Below are positions 1-6,486 of a stretch of DNA of 51,094 nucleotides, piece by piece; within the stretch, counting starts at the first letter, position 1, and each line of letters opens with the position of its first letter. The translations under genes were made by a program, and so were the position numbers. The notes beneath the pieces were generated by a model. It was not told the DNA's origin and made no database searches. It was given only the letters and a program-made list of their open reading frames with translations. Origin of the DNA: DASPGX01 sp035620375 (GTDB lineage Bacteria > Patescibacteriota > Minisyncoccia > 2-02-FULL-40-12 > GWA2-44-9); assembly GCA_035620375.1 (NCBI GenBank), contig DASPGX010000025.1, positions 1 to 51,094 on the forward strand. Reading direction: 5' to 3'.

Positions 1-17
1 CGTTGCGGGGCCGTTGC

Positions 18-113
18 TTACCCGCCGAGCGGGGGCATCTGACTCCAACAGTAGACGTAGAAAGGAAGCGCGAACACCAGAAGCACCGCACCAATCCATC
101 CGAACACGTCCAT
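18..113 (-). CDS. 31-residue single-span membrane peptide
   Basis: Small ORF of 31 residues: a short acidic start (MDVFGW), one hydrophobic segment at about residues 5-22, and a Pro/Gly-rich tail (MPPLGG). An AGGAG-type site lies just before the ATG, and a strong promoter (150-178, minus) points at it, so expression is likely. It resembles the other one-span peptides in this region (3704-3808, 3897-4028) in size and layout. No family is recognised. It could be a toxin-like or regulatory membrane peptide, but nothing in the sequence shows this. Confidence 0.6.
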   Translation of the reverse strand: MDVFGWIGAVLLVFALPFYVYCWSQMPPLGG

Positions 114-149
114 TCCGGGCTCCTCCAAGGTGTCAGGGTACGTAGGTCT

Positions 150-178
150 ATTATACCATAAATCCTTTACTAACTCAA
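150..178 (-). promoter_or_regulatory. Sigma-70-type promoter
   Basis: Minus strand: -35 TTGAGT (173-178), 17-nt spacer, -10 TATAAT (150-155) in the extended form ATGGTATAAT. It drives the 31-residue membrane peptide. It is almost the same as the promoters at 2664-2692 and 4050-4078. Confidence 0.8.
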
Positions 179-215
179 TTACCCGTGATACAACCACATC
201 TCGGAGGTGGAGTCA

Positions 216-485
216 GTGGCACTTTCACGGGATTCGGTGAAGCCGGGCGTGTACCGGCACTTCAAGGGGAATCTCTACGACGTCATCGGCGTCGCGGAGA
301 ACACGGAGACCGGACAGCTGACGGTCGTGTACATTCCCCAACGGGGCGACCACAAGGGCTTGCTCGCGAACCGCGACCTGGCCATGTTTCTGGAAGACGT
401 GGACCGCCCGGAGCTGAACTACCGTGGTCCGCGGTTCAGGCTCCTGCAGGAGCGGACGTTCCTGACGGACATAGAGCGGAGGTGA
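216..485 (+). CDS. DUF1653 family protein
   Basis: 89-residue soluble protein. Its core, PGVYRHFKGNLYDVIGVA near residue 9, then VVYIP, a GD turn and AMFLEDV, follows the DUF1653 pattern (x-YRHxKGxxYxVxGxA ... VxY ... L/MFLExV), a small SH3-like barrel of unknown role common in bacteria. The GTG at 216 is chosen because CGGAGG (202-207) lies about 8 nt upstream; a GTG at 207 overlaps that site. The gene heads a three-gene run with 488-535 and 535-828, with gaps of 2 nt or less. Confidence 0.75.
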   Translation: MALSRDSVKPGVYRHFKGNLYDVIGVAENTETGQLTVVYIPQRGDHKGLLANRDLAMFLEDVDRPELNYRGPRFRLLQERTFLTDIERR

Positions 486-487
486 AC

Positions 488-535
488 ATGCGCAGACGAA
501 TCCGGTGGTCGTTCCTCCGGGACAAGAGGCGCTGA
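488..535 (+). CDS. 15-residue arginine-rich peptide ORF
   Basis: ATG preceded by GGAGG (479-483), encoding MRRRIRWSFLRDKRR. Its TGA overlaps the ATG of the next gene (TGATG). Seven of 15 residues are Arg and one is Lys. It may be a coupling leader that feeds ribosomes to 535-828, which has only a weak site of its own (AAGAGG, inside this peptide), or a genuine micropeptide. The placement of the ribosome site and the stop-start overlap are the evidence; no homology is known. Confidence 0.4.
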   Translation: MRRRIRWSFLRDKRR

Positions 536-828
536 TGGACGGCTACTACCCGAAGTCGTGCGCAGTTCTGCGCGAAGCCGTCGCCGGACGGTATCCGCAC
601 GCCGAGGCGCTCACGGACACTATCGACGGTCTGGTGGAGCCGTATCTGCAGGCCTGCTACATCCTCTGGATGCTCCGTGAGCTCCAGACGTTCCGGGGCA
701 AGCGGATGGCCGCCAAGCGGGGACGCTGGCTGGGCTACGCGCAGGCGCGTGCCGAGGCCCTGGGCCTTATCACCAACGCCGCCAACCGCGCCGCAACCCG
801 GCAGGACGTGAAGTTCAGACAGGAATAG
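535..828 (+). CDS. Hypothetical 97-residue soluble protein
   Basis: Mostly helical protein (MDGYYPKSCAVLREAV...), without membrane segments or recognisable motifs and with a basic middle (GKRMAAKRGRW). Translation is probably coupled to the 15-residue ORF through TGATG. A terminator follows at 851-876. No family is recognised. The context, an operon with a DUF1653 protein, gives no clear role. Confidence 0.6.
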   Translation: MDGYYPKSCAVLREAVAGRYPHAEALTDTIDGLVEPYLQACYILWMLRELQTFRGKRMAAKRGRWLGYAQARAEALGLITNAANRAATRQDVKFRQE

Positions 829-850
829 GTTCACGCATCGACGGTTTCAC

Positions 851-876
851 CGAGCCCTCCGGGGCTCGTTCGTTTT
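851..876 (+). terminator. Rho-independent terminator
   Basis: Stem CGAGCCC / GGGCTCG with a short loop, then TTCGTTTT. It closes the 216-828 operon. Confidence 0.8.
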
Positions 877-899
877 AACGGCTCATTGCGTGAGCCGTT
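877..899. repeat. Hairpin word A, copy 1 (AACGGCTCA/TGAGCCGTT)
   Basis: Perfect 9-bp inverted repeat with a 5-nt loop, directly behind the terminator at 851-876. The same 9-bp arm recurs near 8981, 23159, 33753 and 44983, each time just after a gene end. Confidence 0.7.
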
Positions 900-931
900 G
901 ATGCGTGGTATAGCATGGGACGGAGGTGGGC

Positions 932-1483
932 GTGGGACTGGTCCTGATGCTCTTTTACTTTTTGTCCCGGGTGGCGGTTCTCGCAACCGTGGCGACGTAC
1001 GTCATCACCGCGCGCGGGCGCTCCCTGTTCCGCCGCCCGCATGGGGAAGAATATTGGCTCAGGTGGGCCTTGTTCTACATTCTCCTGACGGCCGTCGAGT
1101 GGATGTACGACATTCCGCAGGGATGGGAAGGCCTCATCCGGAAAGGCGCACTGACCGTACTTCTGGTCATGAGCTTCCGGCTCATCGCTCCCGTTGTCAT
1201 ATTCCTGACGGGAATCATCGCGAATGCGCTGGCAACCGGATTGAACGGCCTGAGCATGCCGGTCCTGGTCATGGAAGGCGTCGAGGCGCTTCTGGCGAAC
1301 TGCACGGGATGTCATCATGCCATGAACGCGGGAACGCGCGTCCCGCTTCTGTGCGACATCTTCCCGGCATTCGTGGAAGGCAATCTCATCGCGATGTTCA
1401 GTATCGGCGACCTTCTGCTGAGCTGCGGAATCCTCTGGTTTCTCATCTCGGTCATACGTGACCGGCCAGAAAAGGCCGTCTGA
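932..1483 (+). CDS. DUF5317-like membrane protein
   Basis: 183-residue protein with about five hydrophobic segments. The second half has the layout I associate with DUF5317: a Leu-rich helix ending NGLSMPV, then a loop with GTRVPLLCDIFP, then FSIGDLLLSCGILWFL. The function of that family is unknown. Start GTG 932 has CGGAGG (921-926) at a good distance; GTG 926 overlaps the site. A likely promoter is TTGCGT-N17-TATAGC just upstream. The loop carries NCTGCHH, a CxxCH match to the haem-c motif, most likely by chance. A terminator follows at 1491. Confidence 0.65.
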   Translation: MGLVLMLFYFLSRVAVLATVATYVITARGRSLFRRPHGEEYWLRWALFYILLTAVEWMYDIPQGWEGLIRKGALTVLLVMSFRLIAPVVIFLTGIIANALATGLNGLSMPVLVMEGVEALLANCTGCHHAMNAGTRVPLLCDIFPAFVEGNLIAMFSIGDLLLSCGILWFLISVIRDRPEKAV

Positions 1484-1490
1484 AAACGTC

Positions 1491-1518
1491 AGGGGAGCCC
1501 GTGGGCTCCCCTTTGTGT
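1491..1518. terminator. Terminator hairpin, word B copy 1
   Basis: AGGGGAGCCC-GT-GGGCTCCCCT followed by TTGTGTTC. Nearly identical to the terminator at 2161-2190. Confidence 0.8.
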
Positions 1519-1558
1519 TCTATACGATTATGTGGTGAAATGTGCGCCGGAGGTGCAT

Positions 1559-1984
1559 ATGCGCGGTAAGAGAAAGCCCCGCCGGGGACCGGCGCGGAGA
1601 GGGCGGAAGCTGTCCAACAGACCCGCCCCGCCACCGGACCTTTCCACGGATGCCGGGAAAGCGTTCGCGCTCCGTGCACTGCAGGAGCGCATCACGCGGG
1701 CTGGCAAGGAGAAGCGGGTAGACAACAGCTCGTTGTACGCCGGTTCGCCGATGTACTACTACTGCGGCATGTGCGGCGGACTGTCGGACGTCCTGCCCGA
1801 GTCGCACTCGGAGCGGCCCAGACGGCGATGCGGGCCATGTCAGGAGATGCTTAACGCGGGCTACTCCGAGGAGCTCCGGACGTTCACGGTTCCGTGTCCC
1901 TCGTGCGGCGGTTCGGGCAAGGTGCCGCACCACCCGACGGAACCGTCACGACGGTCCGTGACGGGCAAGCGCTGGAAGGTCTGA
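1559..1984 (+). CDS. Putative zinc-binding protein, 141 residues
   Basis: Very basic N-terminus (MRGKRKPRRGPARRGRK), then two cysteine clusters: CGMCGG ... CGPC in the middle and CPSCGGSG near the end, the last of which resembles a DnaJ-type CxxCxGxG knuckle. This suggests a small zinc-ribbon nucleic-acid or protein binder. GGAGG (1549-1553) precedes the ATG. The TATACGAT stretch near 1521 is a plausible -10. The 52-residue gene follows after 1 nt. No family name can be assigned. Confidence 0.65.
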   Translation: MRGKRKPRRGPARRGRKLSNRPAPPPDLSTDAGKAFALRALQERITRAGKEKRVDNSSLYAGSPMYYYCGMCGGLSDVLPESHSERPRRRCGPCQEMLNAGYSEELRTFTVPCPSCGGSGKVPHHPTEPSRRSVTGKRWKV

Positions 1985-1985
1985 C

Positions 1986-2144
1986 ATGGCTTTGACGAAG
2001 GACGAGTACGAGGAACTGCACGGCATCGGGCGGGACCTGGACCACGGCGTCGGGTCCCTGGACAGGGATACTTGGAACGAAGCGGTGGAGCGCTACAACG
2101 AACTGCTCCGGAAGCAGAACGAACCGGAACCGTCGGCACAGTAG
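1986..2144 (+). CDS. Hypothetical 52-residue acidic protein
   Basis: Begins one base after the stop of the zinc-binding gene. Acidic and helical (MALTKDEYEELHGIG...RYNELLRKQ), no Cys and no membrane segment, with a Glu/Pro-rich tail. It is probably translated by coupling to the upstream gene and may act with it. A word-B terminator follows. No family recognised. Confidence 0.6.
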   Translation: MALTKDEYEELHGIGRDLDHGVGSLDRDTWNEAVERYNELLRKQNEPEPSAQ

Positions 2145-2160
2145 GCCGCAGAAAAGCATC

Positions 2161-2190
2161 AGGGGAGCCCGTAGGCTCCCCTTTACGTTT
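2161..2190. terminator. Bidirectional terminator, word B copy 2
   Basis: AGGGGAGCCC-GTA-GGCTCCCCT, then TTTACGTTT on the plus side and a T-rich stretch (CTTTTCTG) on the minus side. It sits between the converging genes 1559-2144 and 2190-2636. Confidence 0.8.
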
Positions 2191-2636
2191 CACAGCACAC
2201 GCACCACGAAGACGTACAGCAGGACGTTGAACGCAATCTGTCCGCCGAACGTGAAGCACGTCGCGAAGACCGCATCGCCCACCGGACCCGGCTTGAATTC
2301 GTGCACCCTCCGGGCATACCGTCCGGACCGGTACCGCCGCCTCACGCGCAGGTCAAGCGGCACCTGCACGGATAGCGCCAGAATGTTCGCCAGCGCGTAC
2401 AGGGAGAAGAAGCTTCTCACCCATGACGGCGCGGGAAAGGTCAGGGCCCATGCGACCAGAACCAGCTGCAGGGCGTGGCCGATATGGCTCACCACGATGG
2501 TCCTCGCGAAGCTCCTGAACCGCATTTCGGCCTCACCGGGGTCTCTGGCGGTATACACGCCGAAGGCCAGCTGGTGGACTTTTAACTTCCCCGAGAGAGG
2601 AAGACGCGCGACGAACGACGTATAGTATCTGCGCAC
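2190..2636 (-). CDS. Four-helix membrane protein, 148 residues
   Basis: Hydrophobic segments at about residues 46-66, 73-95 and 123-147, with a basic loop between (LRVRRRYRSGRYARR). Start GTG 2636 has AAGGAGGGG just upstream, and the promoter at 2664-2692 (minus) points to it. The N-terminal part is soluble and basic. No family is recognised; integral membrane location is the only safe statement. Confidence 0.65.
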   Translation of the reverse strand: MRRYYTSFVARLPLSGKLKVHQLAFGVYTARDPGEAEMRFRSFARTIVVSHIGHALQLVLVAWALTFPAPSWVRSFFSLYALANILALSVQVPLDLRVRRRYRSGRYARRVHEFKPGPVGDAVFATCFTFGGQIAFNVLLYVFVVRVL

Positions 2637-2663
2637 TACCCCTCCTTGAAAGGTCGTCGACCC

Positions 2664-2708
2664 ATTATACCACAGATTCTTTACTCATTCAATTTTGCGT
2701 GGTATAAT
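2664..2708. promoter_or_regulatory. Divergent overlapping promoter pair
   Basis: Minus: -35 TTGAAT (2687-2692), N17, -10 TATAAT (2664-2669), for 2190-2636. Plus: -35 TTTACT (2680-2685), N17, -10 TATAAT (2703-2708, in TGGTATAAT), for 2725-3700. The -35 elements interleave, so the two directions should compete for polymerase. Confidence 0.75.
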
Positions 2709-2724
2709 CGGTTCCGGAGGTTTT

Positions 2725-3057
2725 ATGGCGGAAATCAAAATCAACGGGATGTCGTTTTCGGGCTCCAGCGTCGTCATCCGGAACAACAAGGTCATCGTGG
2801 ACGGCAAGGACGTCACGCCCGATGCCAAGGAAATCGTCATCACCGTGGATGGCAACGTGGAGCTTCTGGACATCGCGGCCTGCCAGTCCGTGCGCGTATC
2901 CGGTGACGCGGGCAGCGTAAAAGTCCAAAGCGGCGACGTGGAGGTCGAGGGCGACGTGAAGGGCGACGTGGAAACCATGGCCGGCAGCATCAACGTCGGC
3001 GGCAACATCGGAGGCGACGCCAACACCATGGCGGGCAACATCCGTCACCGGAAGTGA
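2725..3057 (+). CDS. Small repeat-rich beta-helix-like protein
   Basis: 110 residues. N-terminal SSVVIRNNKVIVDGKDV is followed by alternating V/G/D repeats (SGDAGSVKVQSGDVEVEGDV, then GDVETMAGSINVGGNIGG), typical of a short right-handed beta-helix, as in bactofilin-like or adhesin-like proteins. The ATG has CCGGAGG upstream (2714-2720); an ATG at 2695 would lie upstream of the transcription start. The HIT gene follows after 4 nt. The function is unknown; polymer formation or surface display is an inference from the repeats. Confidence 0.65.
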   Translation: MAEIKINGMSFSGSSVVIRNNKVIVDGKDVTPDAKEIVITVDGNVELLDIAACQSVRVSGDAGSVKVQSGDVEVEGDVKGDVETMAGSINVGGNIGGDANTMAGNIRHRK

Positions 3058-3061
3058 GCCC

Positions 3062-3382
3062 ATGGCCAAGCCCTGTCCGTTCTGCCCCATGTTCGACGGG
3101 GCTACGGAACAAATTGTCATCCCACCGCTGAATCCCGTGGTTCCCGGCCACCTGCTGGTCATCCCGCGGGAGCATGTGACGGACTTTGCGGAGAACCCCG
3201 GCGTCACGGCGCGGATCATGCGCCATGCGGCCATCGTCGCCCGGACGAAGGGCGGGGAGTGGAACCTCATCACGTCCAAGGGCGAGGCGGCCACGCAGAG
3301 CGTATTCCACCTGCACGTGCATCTCGTTCCGCGCAACGCGGACGACGGTCTGCATCTGCCCTGGACGCGGCAGAAGAGGTAG
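3062..3382 (+). CDS. HIT family nucleotide hydrolase/transferase
   Basis: 106 residues, the usual length of a single HIT domain. It has the N-terminal zinc-type CPFCPMF, the ligand loop VVPGHLLVIPREHV and the catalytic histidine triad HLHVHLVP near residue 87. HIT proteins hydrolyse or transfer nucleotide phosphates such as AMP-lysine or Ap4A; the substrate cannot be told. It lies in an operon with the repeat protein upstream and two membrane proteins downstream. Confidence 0.9.
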   Translation: MAKPCPFCPMFDGATEQIVIPPLNPVVPGHLLVIPREHVTDFAENPGVTARIMRHAAIVARTKGGEWNLITSKGEAATQSVFHLHVHLVPRNADDGLHLPWTRQKR

Positions 3383-3385
3383 TCC

Positions 3386-3700
3386 GTGGATAACAGAATT
3401 GCCACCCCGGAGGACGAAGTCGTCGTCCTTGGCTACCGGTTCCGCTCGGGCGGACACGTGGTATGGCTTTGTCTCAGCATGCTCCTGCTCGCGTGCGTCG
3501 TCGTGGACCGCTCCCTGCCGCCGGACGCCGTACACTTCACGATTCCGATGATTATCGGGTTCCACGGTTCCACGGCAATTACCGCGGTCTTCGCCACGAA
3601 CTTCGGCCGGGTGAACGGCACGATGTACTCGCGCGACTGCATCTGGTTCAACGCCCTGATGGCGGGAATCGACGCGGCAATCGCGTATTTGGGGAGGTAG
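3386..3700 (+). CDS. Three-helix membrane protein, 104 residues
   Basis: Starts at GTG 3386, preceded by AGAGGTAG. An acidic N-terminus is followed by hydrophobic segments at about residues 25-42, 52-70 and 84-100. It lies in the HIT operon with a 3-nt gap. No motif is recognised. Confidence 0.6.
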   Translation: MDNRIATPEDEVVVLGYRFRSGGHVVWLCLSMLLLACVVVDRSLPPDAVHFTIPMIIGFHGSTAITAVFATNFGRVNGTMYSRDCIWFNALMAGIDAAIAYLGR

Positions 3701-3703
3701 TCC

Positions 3704-3808
3704 ATGGGGGTCGTCGCGTTTCTCATCTGCTTCTTCATCTTTGACCTCGGCTTCTTCTGGAGCATCGTCATCGCGCTCTTCGCGGAAGCCGTCTTCGATG
3801 ACGACTGA
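3704..3808 (+). CDS. 34-residue one-span membrane peptide
   Basis: ATG preceded by GGGGAGGTAG. Encodes MGVVAFLICFFIFDLGFF followed by more hydrophobic residues and an acidic DDD tail. Last gene of the 2725-3808 operon, with a terminator right behind. No family recognised. Confidence 0.6.
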   Translation: MGVVAFLICFFIFDLGFFWSIVIALFAEAVFDDD

Positions 3809-3815
3809 CCGCTAC

Positions 3816-3848
3816 CGGCCGGGGAACCCCACCCCGGCCGTTTGATTT
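3816..3848 (+). terminator. Rho-independent terminator
   Basis: CGGCCGGGG / CCCCGGCCG (9 bp) with a 7-nt loop, then TTTGATTT. Ends the 2725-3808 operon. Confidence 0.85.
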
Positions 3849-3851
3849 CAA

Positions 3852-3888
3852 TGAGAAAGCCCCGCGCGGAAAGCACGGGGCTTTCTCA
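3852..3888. terminator. Terminator between convergent genes
   Basis: Perfect 13-bp stem TGAGAAAGCCCCG / CGGGGCTTTCTCA, with T tracts in the stem ends on both strands. Serves the minus gene 3897-4028. Confidence 0.8.
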
Positions 3889-3896
3889 CGCGGGGC

Positions 3897-4028
3897 TCAG
3901 TAGGGTCCCAACTGCAGGTGGCGCATGGCGGCGTCCGCGGCGATGATGACGAACATCGCCAGGCCGCAGATGATGCACATCATGCGCGCAAAGCGGCGCT
4001 TGCGCTCGCGGTCCTCCTCGTAGGTCAT
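3897..4028 (-). CDS. 43-residue one-span membrane peptide
   Basis: Starts at ATG 4028 behind AAGGAGG. Charged N-terminus (MTYEEDRERKRRFARM), one span (about residues 17-34), short tail. The positive charges before the span predict the N-terminus inside. It has its own promoter (4050-4078). No family recognised. Confidence 0.6.
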   Translation of the reverse strand: MTYEEDRERKRRFARMMCIICGLAMFVIIAADAAMRHLQLGPY

Positions 4029-4049
4029 GGAACGTCCTCCTTGTTTCGT

Positions 4050-4078
4050 ATTATACCACAAATCACGACCTAACTCAA
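4050..4078 (-). promoter_or_regulatory. Sigma-70-type promoter
   Basis: -35 TTGAGT (4073-4078), N17, -10 TATAAT (4050-4055) as TGTGGTATAAT. Drives the 43-residue peptide. Very similar to 150-178 and 2664-2692. Confidence 0.8.
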
Positions 4079-4124
4079 TTATCCCTGCCCGCTCAATATG
4101 ATACCGTCCGCACCGGAGGTTGAA

Positions 4125-4346
4125 ATGTGGGAGAAGCTGCCGCAGCCATTGGAGAAGAACAGGCAGTATGCCGGCGGTGACGTGGTGTCCGACCGCCTGC
4201 GCGTGCCCGGCGGGTGGATCGTCCGCACCATCGTCACGCGGTACCAAGGCGGCTCACACGCCGCGCATACCTTCATCACGGACCCGGCGCACGAGTGGAA
4301 GCTGCCCGAAGCGGGGGCGTTCCGCGACGACGGAGGCGTCCGATAG
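4125..4346 (+). CDS. Hypothetical 73-residue protein
   Basis: Soluble and Trp-containing (MWEKLPQPLEKNRQYAGG... VPGGWIVRTIVTRY). ATG 4125 follows CCGGAGG; the in-frame ATG at 4098 lies inside the likely -10 (TATGAT) and is not used. The peptidase gene begins 10 nt after its stop, so the two are probably a pair. No family recognised. Confidence 0.6.
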   Translation: MWEKLPQPLEKNRQYAGGDVVSDRLRVPGGWIVRTIVTRYQGGSHAAHTFITDPAHEWKLPEAGAFRDDGGVR

Positions 4347-4356
4347 GAGGAGCACA

Positions 4357-5034
4357 TTGGAAATCAACATCAGACCGGTAAAACAACCGCACAAGTCGGT
4401 GCTCTGCGGACCGGCGAGTGCCAGCATGGTGCTCTCCGCGCACGGCATCCGGCGCTCGCAGTTCGCCATCGCCAAGGCTCTGCGCATGACCCGGCACGGA
4501 ATCCGCACGGGACCGCTCGCGCAGTACTTCCTGGAGCAGGGGTTCGGTGTCACGCTGTTCTACTTCTGCCGCGGCATGCGCCCCCTCATCAAGGGAAGAC
4601 GCGAGCACAACGCCGTCCTCAACGGTCTGGCGCAGAAGCCGACATCGCTGGCGTGCAAGGGCGACATCAAGGATTGGAAGGGCGATTCGCGCCTGCTCCG
4701 CCGCTTCATGGAGGCCGGCGGCGACCTCCGTCTGCAGCCCGTCCAGGCGCGCCACATCGACCATGCCCTCAAGCGCGGATGGCCGCCCATCGTAAACATC
4801 AACCCACGCCTTCTGGACAGCTATGGCTCCACAGACAGCGGCCACTACGTGGTTCCGGTCCACATGACGGAGTGGGATTCGCAGGTCTCGAGGCCGAGGA
4901 TATTCTACTTCGATCCCGCGTCGGGCACCGAGCAGATGCGGTCGGTGGACGAGTTCATGCACGCCTGCCATCTCTGGTACGGCGCCGCCATCTTCCCGTA
5001 CCCGAAGGATGAGACGCCGGATTTAGGCCTTTGA
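4357..5034 (+). CDS. C39-like cysteine peptidase domain protein
   Basis: 225 residues from TTG 4357, which has AGGAGG (4345-4350) 6 nt upstream. CGPASASMVL near residue 17 matches the catalytic Cys motif of C39-type papain-fold peptidases, GHYVV (His163) gives the His, and FDPASG (Asp186) the Asp. No signal peptide or membrane segment is seen, so it is cytoplasmic unless exported otherwise. Classic C39 enzymes cleave double-Gly leaders of exported peptides, but no ABC transporter is fused or adjacent here. Several membrane peptides are nearby; a processing link is speculation. Confidence 0.75.
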   Translation: MEINIRPVKQPHKSVLCGPASASMVLSAHGIRRSQFAIAKALRMTRHGIRTGPLAQYFLEQGFGVTLFYFCRGMRPLIKGRREHNAVLNGLAQKPTSLACKGDIKDWKGDSRLLRRFMEAGGDLRLQPVQARHIDHALKRGWPPIVNINPRLLDSYGSTDSGHYVVPVHMTEWDSQVSRPRIFYFDPASGTEQMRSVDEFMHACHLWYGAAIFPYPKDETPDLGL

Positions 5035-5041
5035 ACGCAGT

Positions 5042-5070
5042 GAAGCCCGCACATCGTGCGGGCTTCTTAC
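5042..5070 (+). terminator. Rho-independent terminator
   Basis: Perfect 11-bp stem GAAGCCCGCAC / GTGCGGGCTTC with an ATC loop, then TTAC. Lies between converging genes 4357-5034 and 5083-5412. Confidence 0.8.
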
Positions 5071-5082
5071 CGAACAGGGCGG

Positions 5083-5412
5083 CTATTCCGTGCGCGACCA
5101 TATCCAGTCGGCGAGCGCGGTCATCCAGTCGGAACACTGAATTGCACCGGCCACCAGACCGAACATGACGAGCCCCGCGCCGATTACAGCCAGCATGTAC
5201 GCGGGAGCCTGCCGCAGCGCCTCGTGCAGCATCTGCGGAGTAATGAGCGTGAGATGCGTGAACGCGTCGCTGACCTCCAGGAAGCGGGGAATTCCCAGCG
5301 CGATGCCCATGCTGATTCCGCCGAAAACGAACAACGCACCGACTCCAAGCGTCAGCACCGCGTACAACCACCATGGCATGGCGTACTTACGGAACCGTGC
5401 ATGCCCCCTCAT
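5083..5412 (-). CDS. Membrane protein, 109 residues
   Basis: Two long hydrophobic segments (about residues 13-40 and 72-92) separated by a soluble loop. Its ATG overlaps the stop of 5409-5756 (ATGA), so translation is coupled. No family is recognised. Confidence 0.6.
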   Translation of the reverse strand: MRGHARFRKYAMPWWLYAVLTLGVGALFVFGGISMGIALGIPRFLEVSDAFTHLTLITPQMLHEALRQAPAYMLAVIGAGLVMFGLVAGAIQCSDWMTALADWIWSRTE

Positions 5413-5756
5413 GACGCCACCAGCGCGTTCCCGATTGTGCCCAGGAACAGCAGGACGATGACGAAGCCGACCGCATGCATGTCGGTGACCGGCAGGTTCC
5501 GGTACTTCAGCCGGTCGTATGCTACTGCCGGTACGATGATCGCCCACCACACGCAGAACGCGATGAGCAGACCGCCGGTCAGCGATGACATGAGGGACGG
5601 CTCCAGCGCCTGCGCCCGGCCGACCAGGTTCAATCCGCCGTACAGCAGGTACCGGATGAGCATGCAGCCGACGAAGAACGCCTTGAGCGCGAACATCGCG
5701 AACGCGTCCACGGCGCGGGTGAAGCGTGGAAAGGGAGTCTGTTCCGTGTTGTTCAT
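5409..5756 (-). CDS. Membrane protein, 115 residues
   Basis: At least three hydrophobic segments (about residues 20-42, 55-76 and 92-113). CGGAGG lies just before the ATG. First gene of a two-gene unit with 5083-5412, driven by the promoter at 5777-5805. No family recognised. Confidence 0.6.
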   Translation of the reverse strand: MNNTEQTPFPRFTRAVDAFAMFALKAFFVGCMLIRYLLYGGLNLVGRAQALEPSLMSSLTGGLLIAFCVWWAIIVPAVAYDRLKYRNLPVTDMHAVGFVIVLLFLGTIGNALVAS

Positions 5757-5776
5757 GTACGACCTCCGATTTCCGC

Positions 5777-5821
5777 ATTATACCACGGCATTTTGACTCT
5801 GGCAACCTCAAATGGTATAAT
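5777..5821. promoter_or_regulatory. Divergent promoters with overlapping cores
   Basis: Minus: TTGCCA (5800-5805), N17, TATAAT (5777-5782). Plus: TTGACT (5793-5798), N17, TATAAT (5816-5821). The two -35 elements lie inside each other's spacers, so only one direction can be occupied at a time. Confidence 0.85.
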
Positions 5822-5859
5822 ATGCCCATCGCCGTTCCTGCCCAACCAAGGAGGGCTGA

Positions 5860-6486
5860 TTGCCCGAGATTCTGACGGACCCGACGGCACGCTGTAAGCA
5901 CGGCCACCGCGGCCTGTGCTTTGTCTGCCGGACGGAGAACTTGCCCAGGTGCGCCCACGGCAAGACCATGTACTGCGGTTTCTGCGGCGGTACGGTCGTC
6001 CGCCAGGGGCAGACCAAGGCGGTCCATGCGGACCGCGCCCGTGCGCACCGCGTGGCAACCGCCTTCCTGCGGCACCCGCGCATCGCCGAGGTCCTGCTGT
6101 TCGGCAGCGTCGCCCGCGACGGCGAGGGCCGCGACCTGGACCTCATCCTCGTCACCGAGGAATCGCTTGCTTACGAGTTCATGCTCCTGCTGGATACGGC
6201 CGTCCTGCACCACATTCCGCACGGACCGGACGGCTACCGGCGGACGAGCCTGCGCGAGGACATCGCCGAGGAGGTGCTGTCGGCGAACTTCTACGACGTC
6301 CTGCGCGAGGCGAAGTCGGCGGCCGGTGCGGCGAAGCTGGACCTGTTCCTCTTCCCGCCGGACTGGCGCAACCAGCTGAAAGCGCTCCAGGACGCCATCC
6401 CGCACAAGGACCCGGACTTCATGGCGAACGTCGCCCGCGACGCCGTAAGCCTCGTGCGCAGGCCGGAGTACCCCGGTGGAGCGTAA
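5860..6486 (+). CDS. Nucleotidyltransferase with N-terminal zinc finger
   Basis: 208 residues from TTG 5860, with AAGGAGGG upstream. Residues 12-42 carry a Cys/His-rich module (CKHGH...CFVC...CAHG...CGFC), probably zinc binding. Then LLFGSVARDGEGRDLDLIL (about 79-97) is the minimal nucleotidyltransferase motif GSxAR...DxD. Such domains transfer NMP groups to proteins or small molecules, often in toxin-antitoxin pairs. No HEPN partner is seen; the next gene is a membrane protein overlapping by 11 nt. The target is unknown. Confidence 0.75.
   Translation: MPEILTDPTARCKHGHRGLCFVCRTENLPRCAHGKTMYCGFCGGTVVRQGQTKAVHADRARAHRVATAFLRHPRIAEVLLFGSVARDGEGRDLDLILVTEESLAYEFMLLLDTAVLHHIPHGPDGYRRTSLREDIAEEVLSANFYDVLREAKSAAGAAKLDLFLFPPDWRNQLKALQDAIPHKDPDFMANVARDAVSLVRRPEYPGGA

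Noticed and set aside
1299..1321. Haem-c binding motif CTGCH in the DUF5317-like protein
   Set aside because: Single motif in a loop of a multi-span protein, with no cytochrome maturation genes in view; chance match more likely.
3396..3876. 147-residue minus-strand ORF across the HIT operon
   Set aside because: Antisense to clear membrane genes; no start signal.
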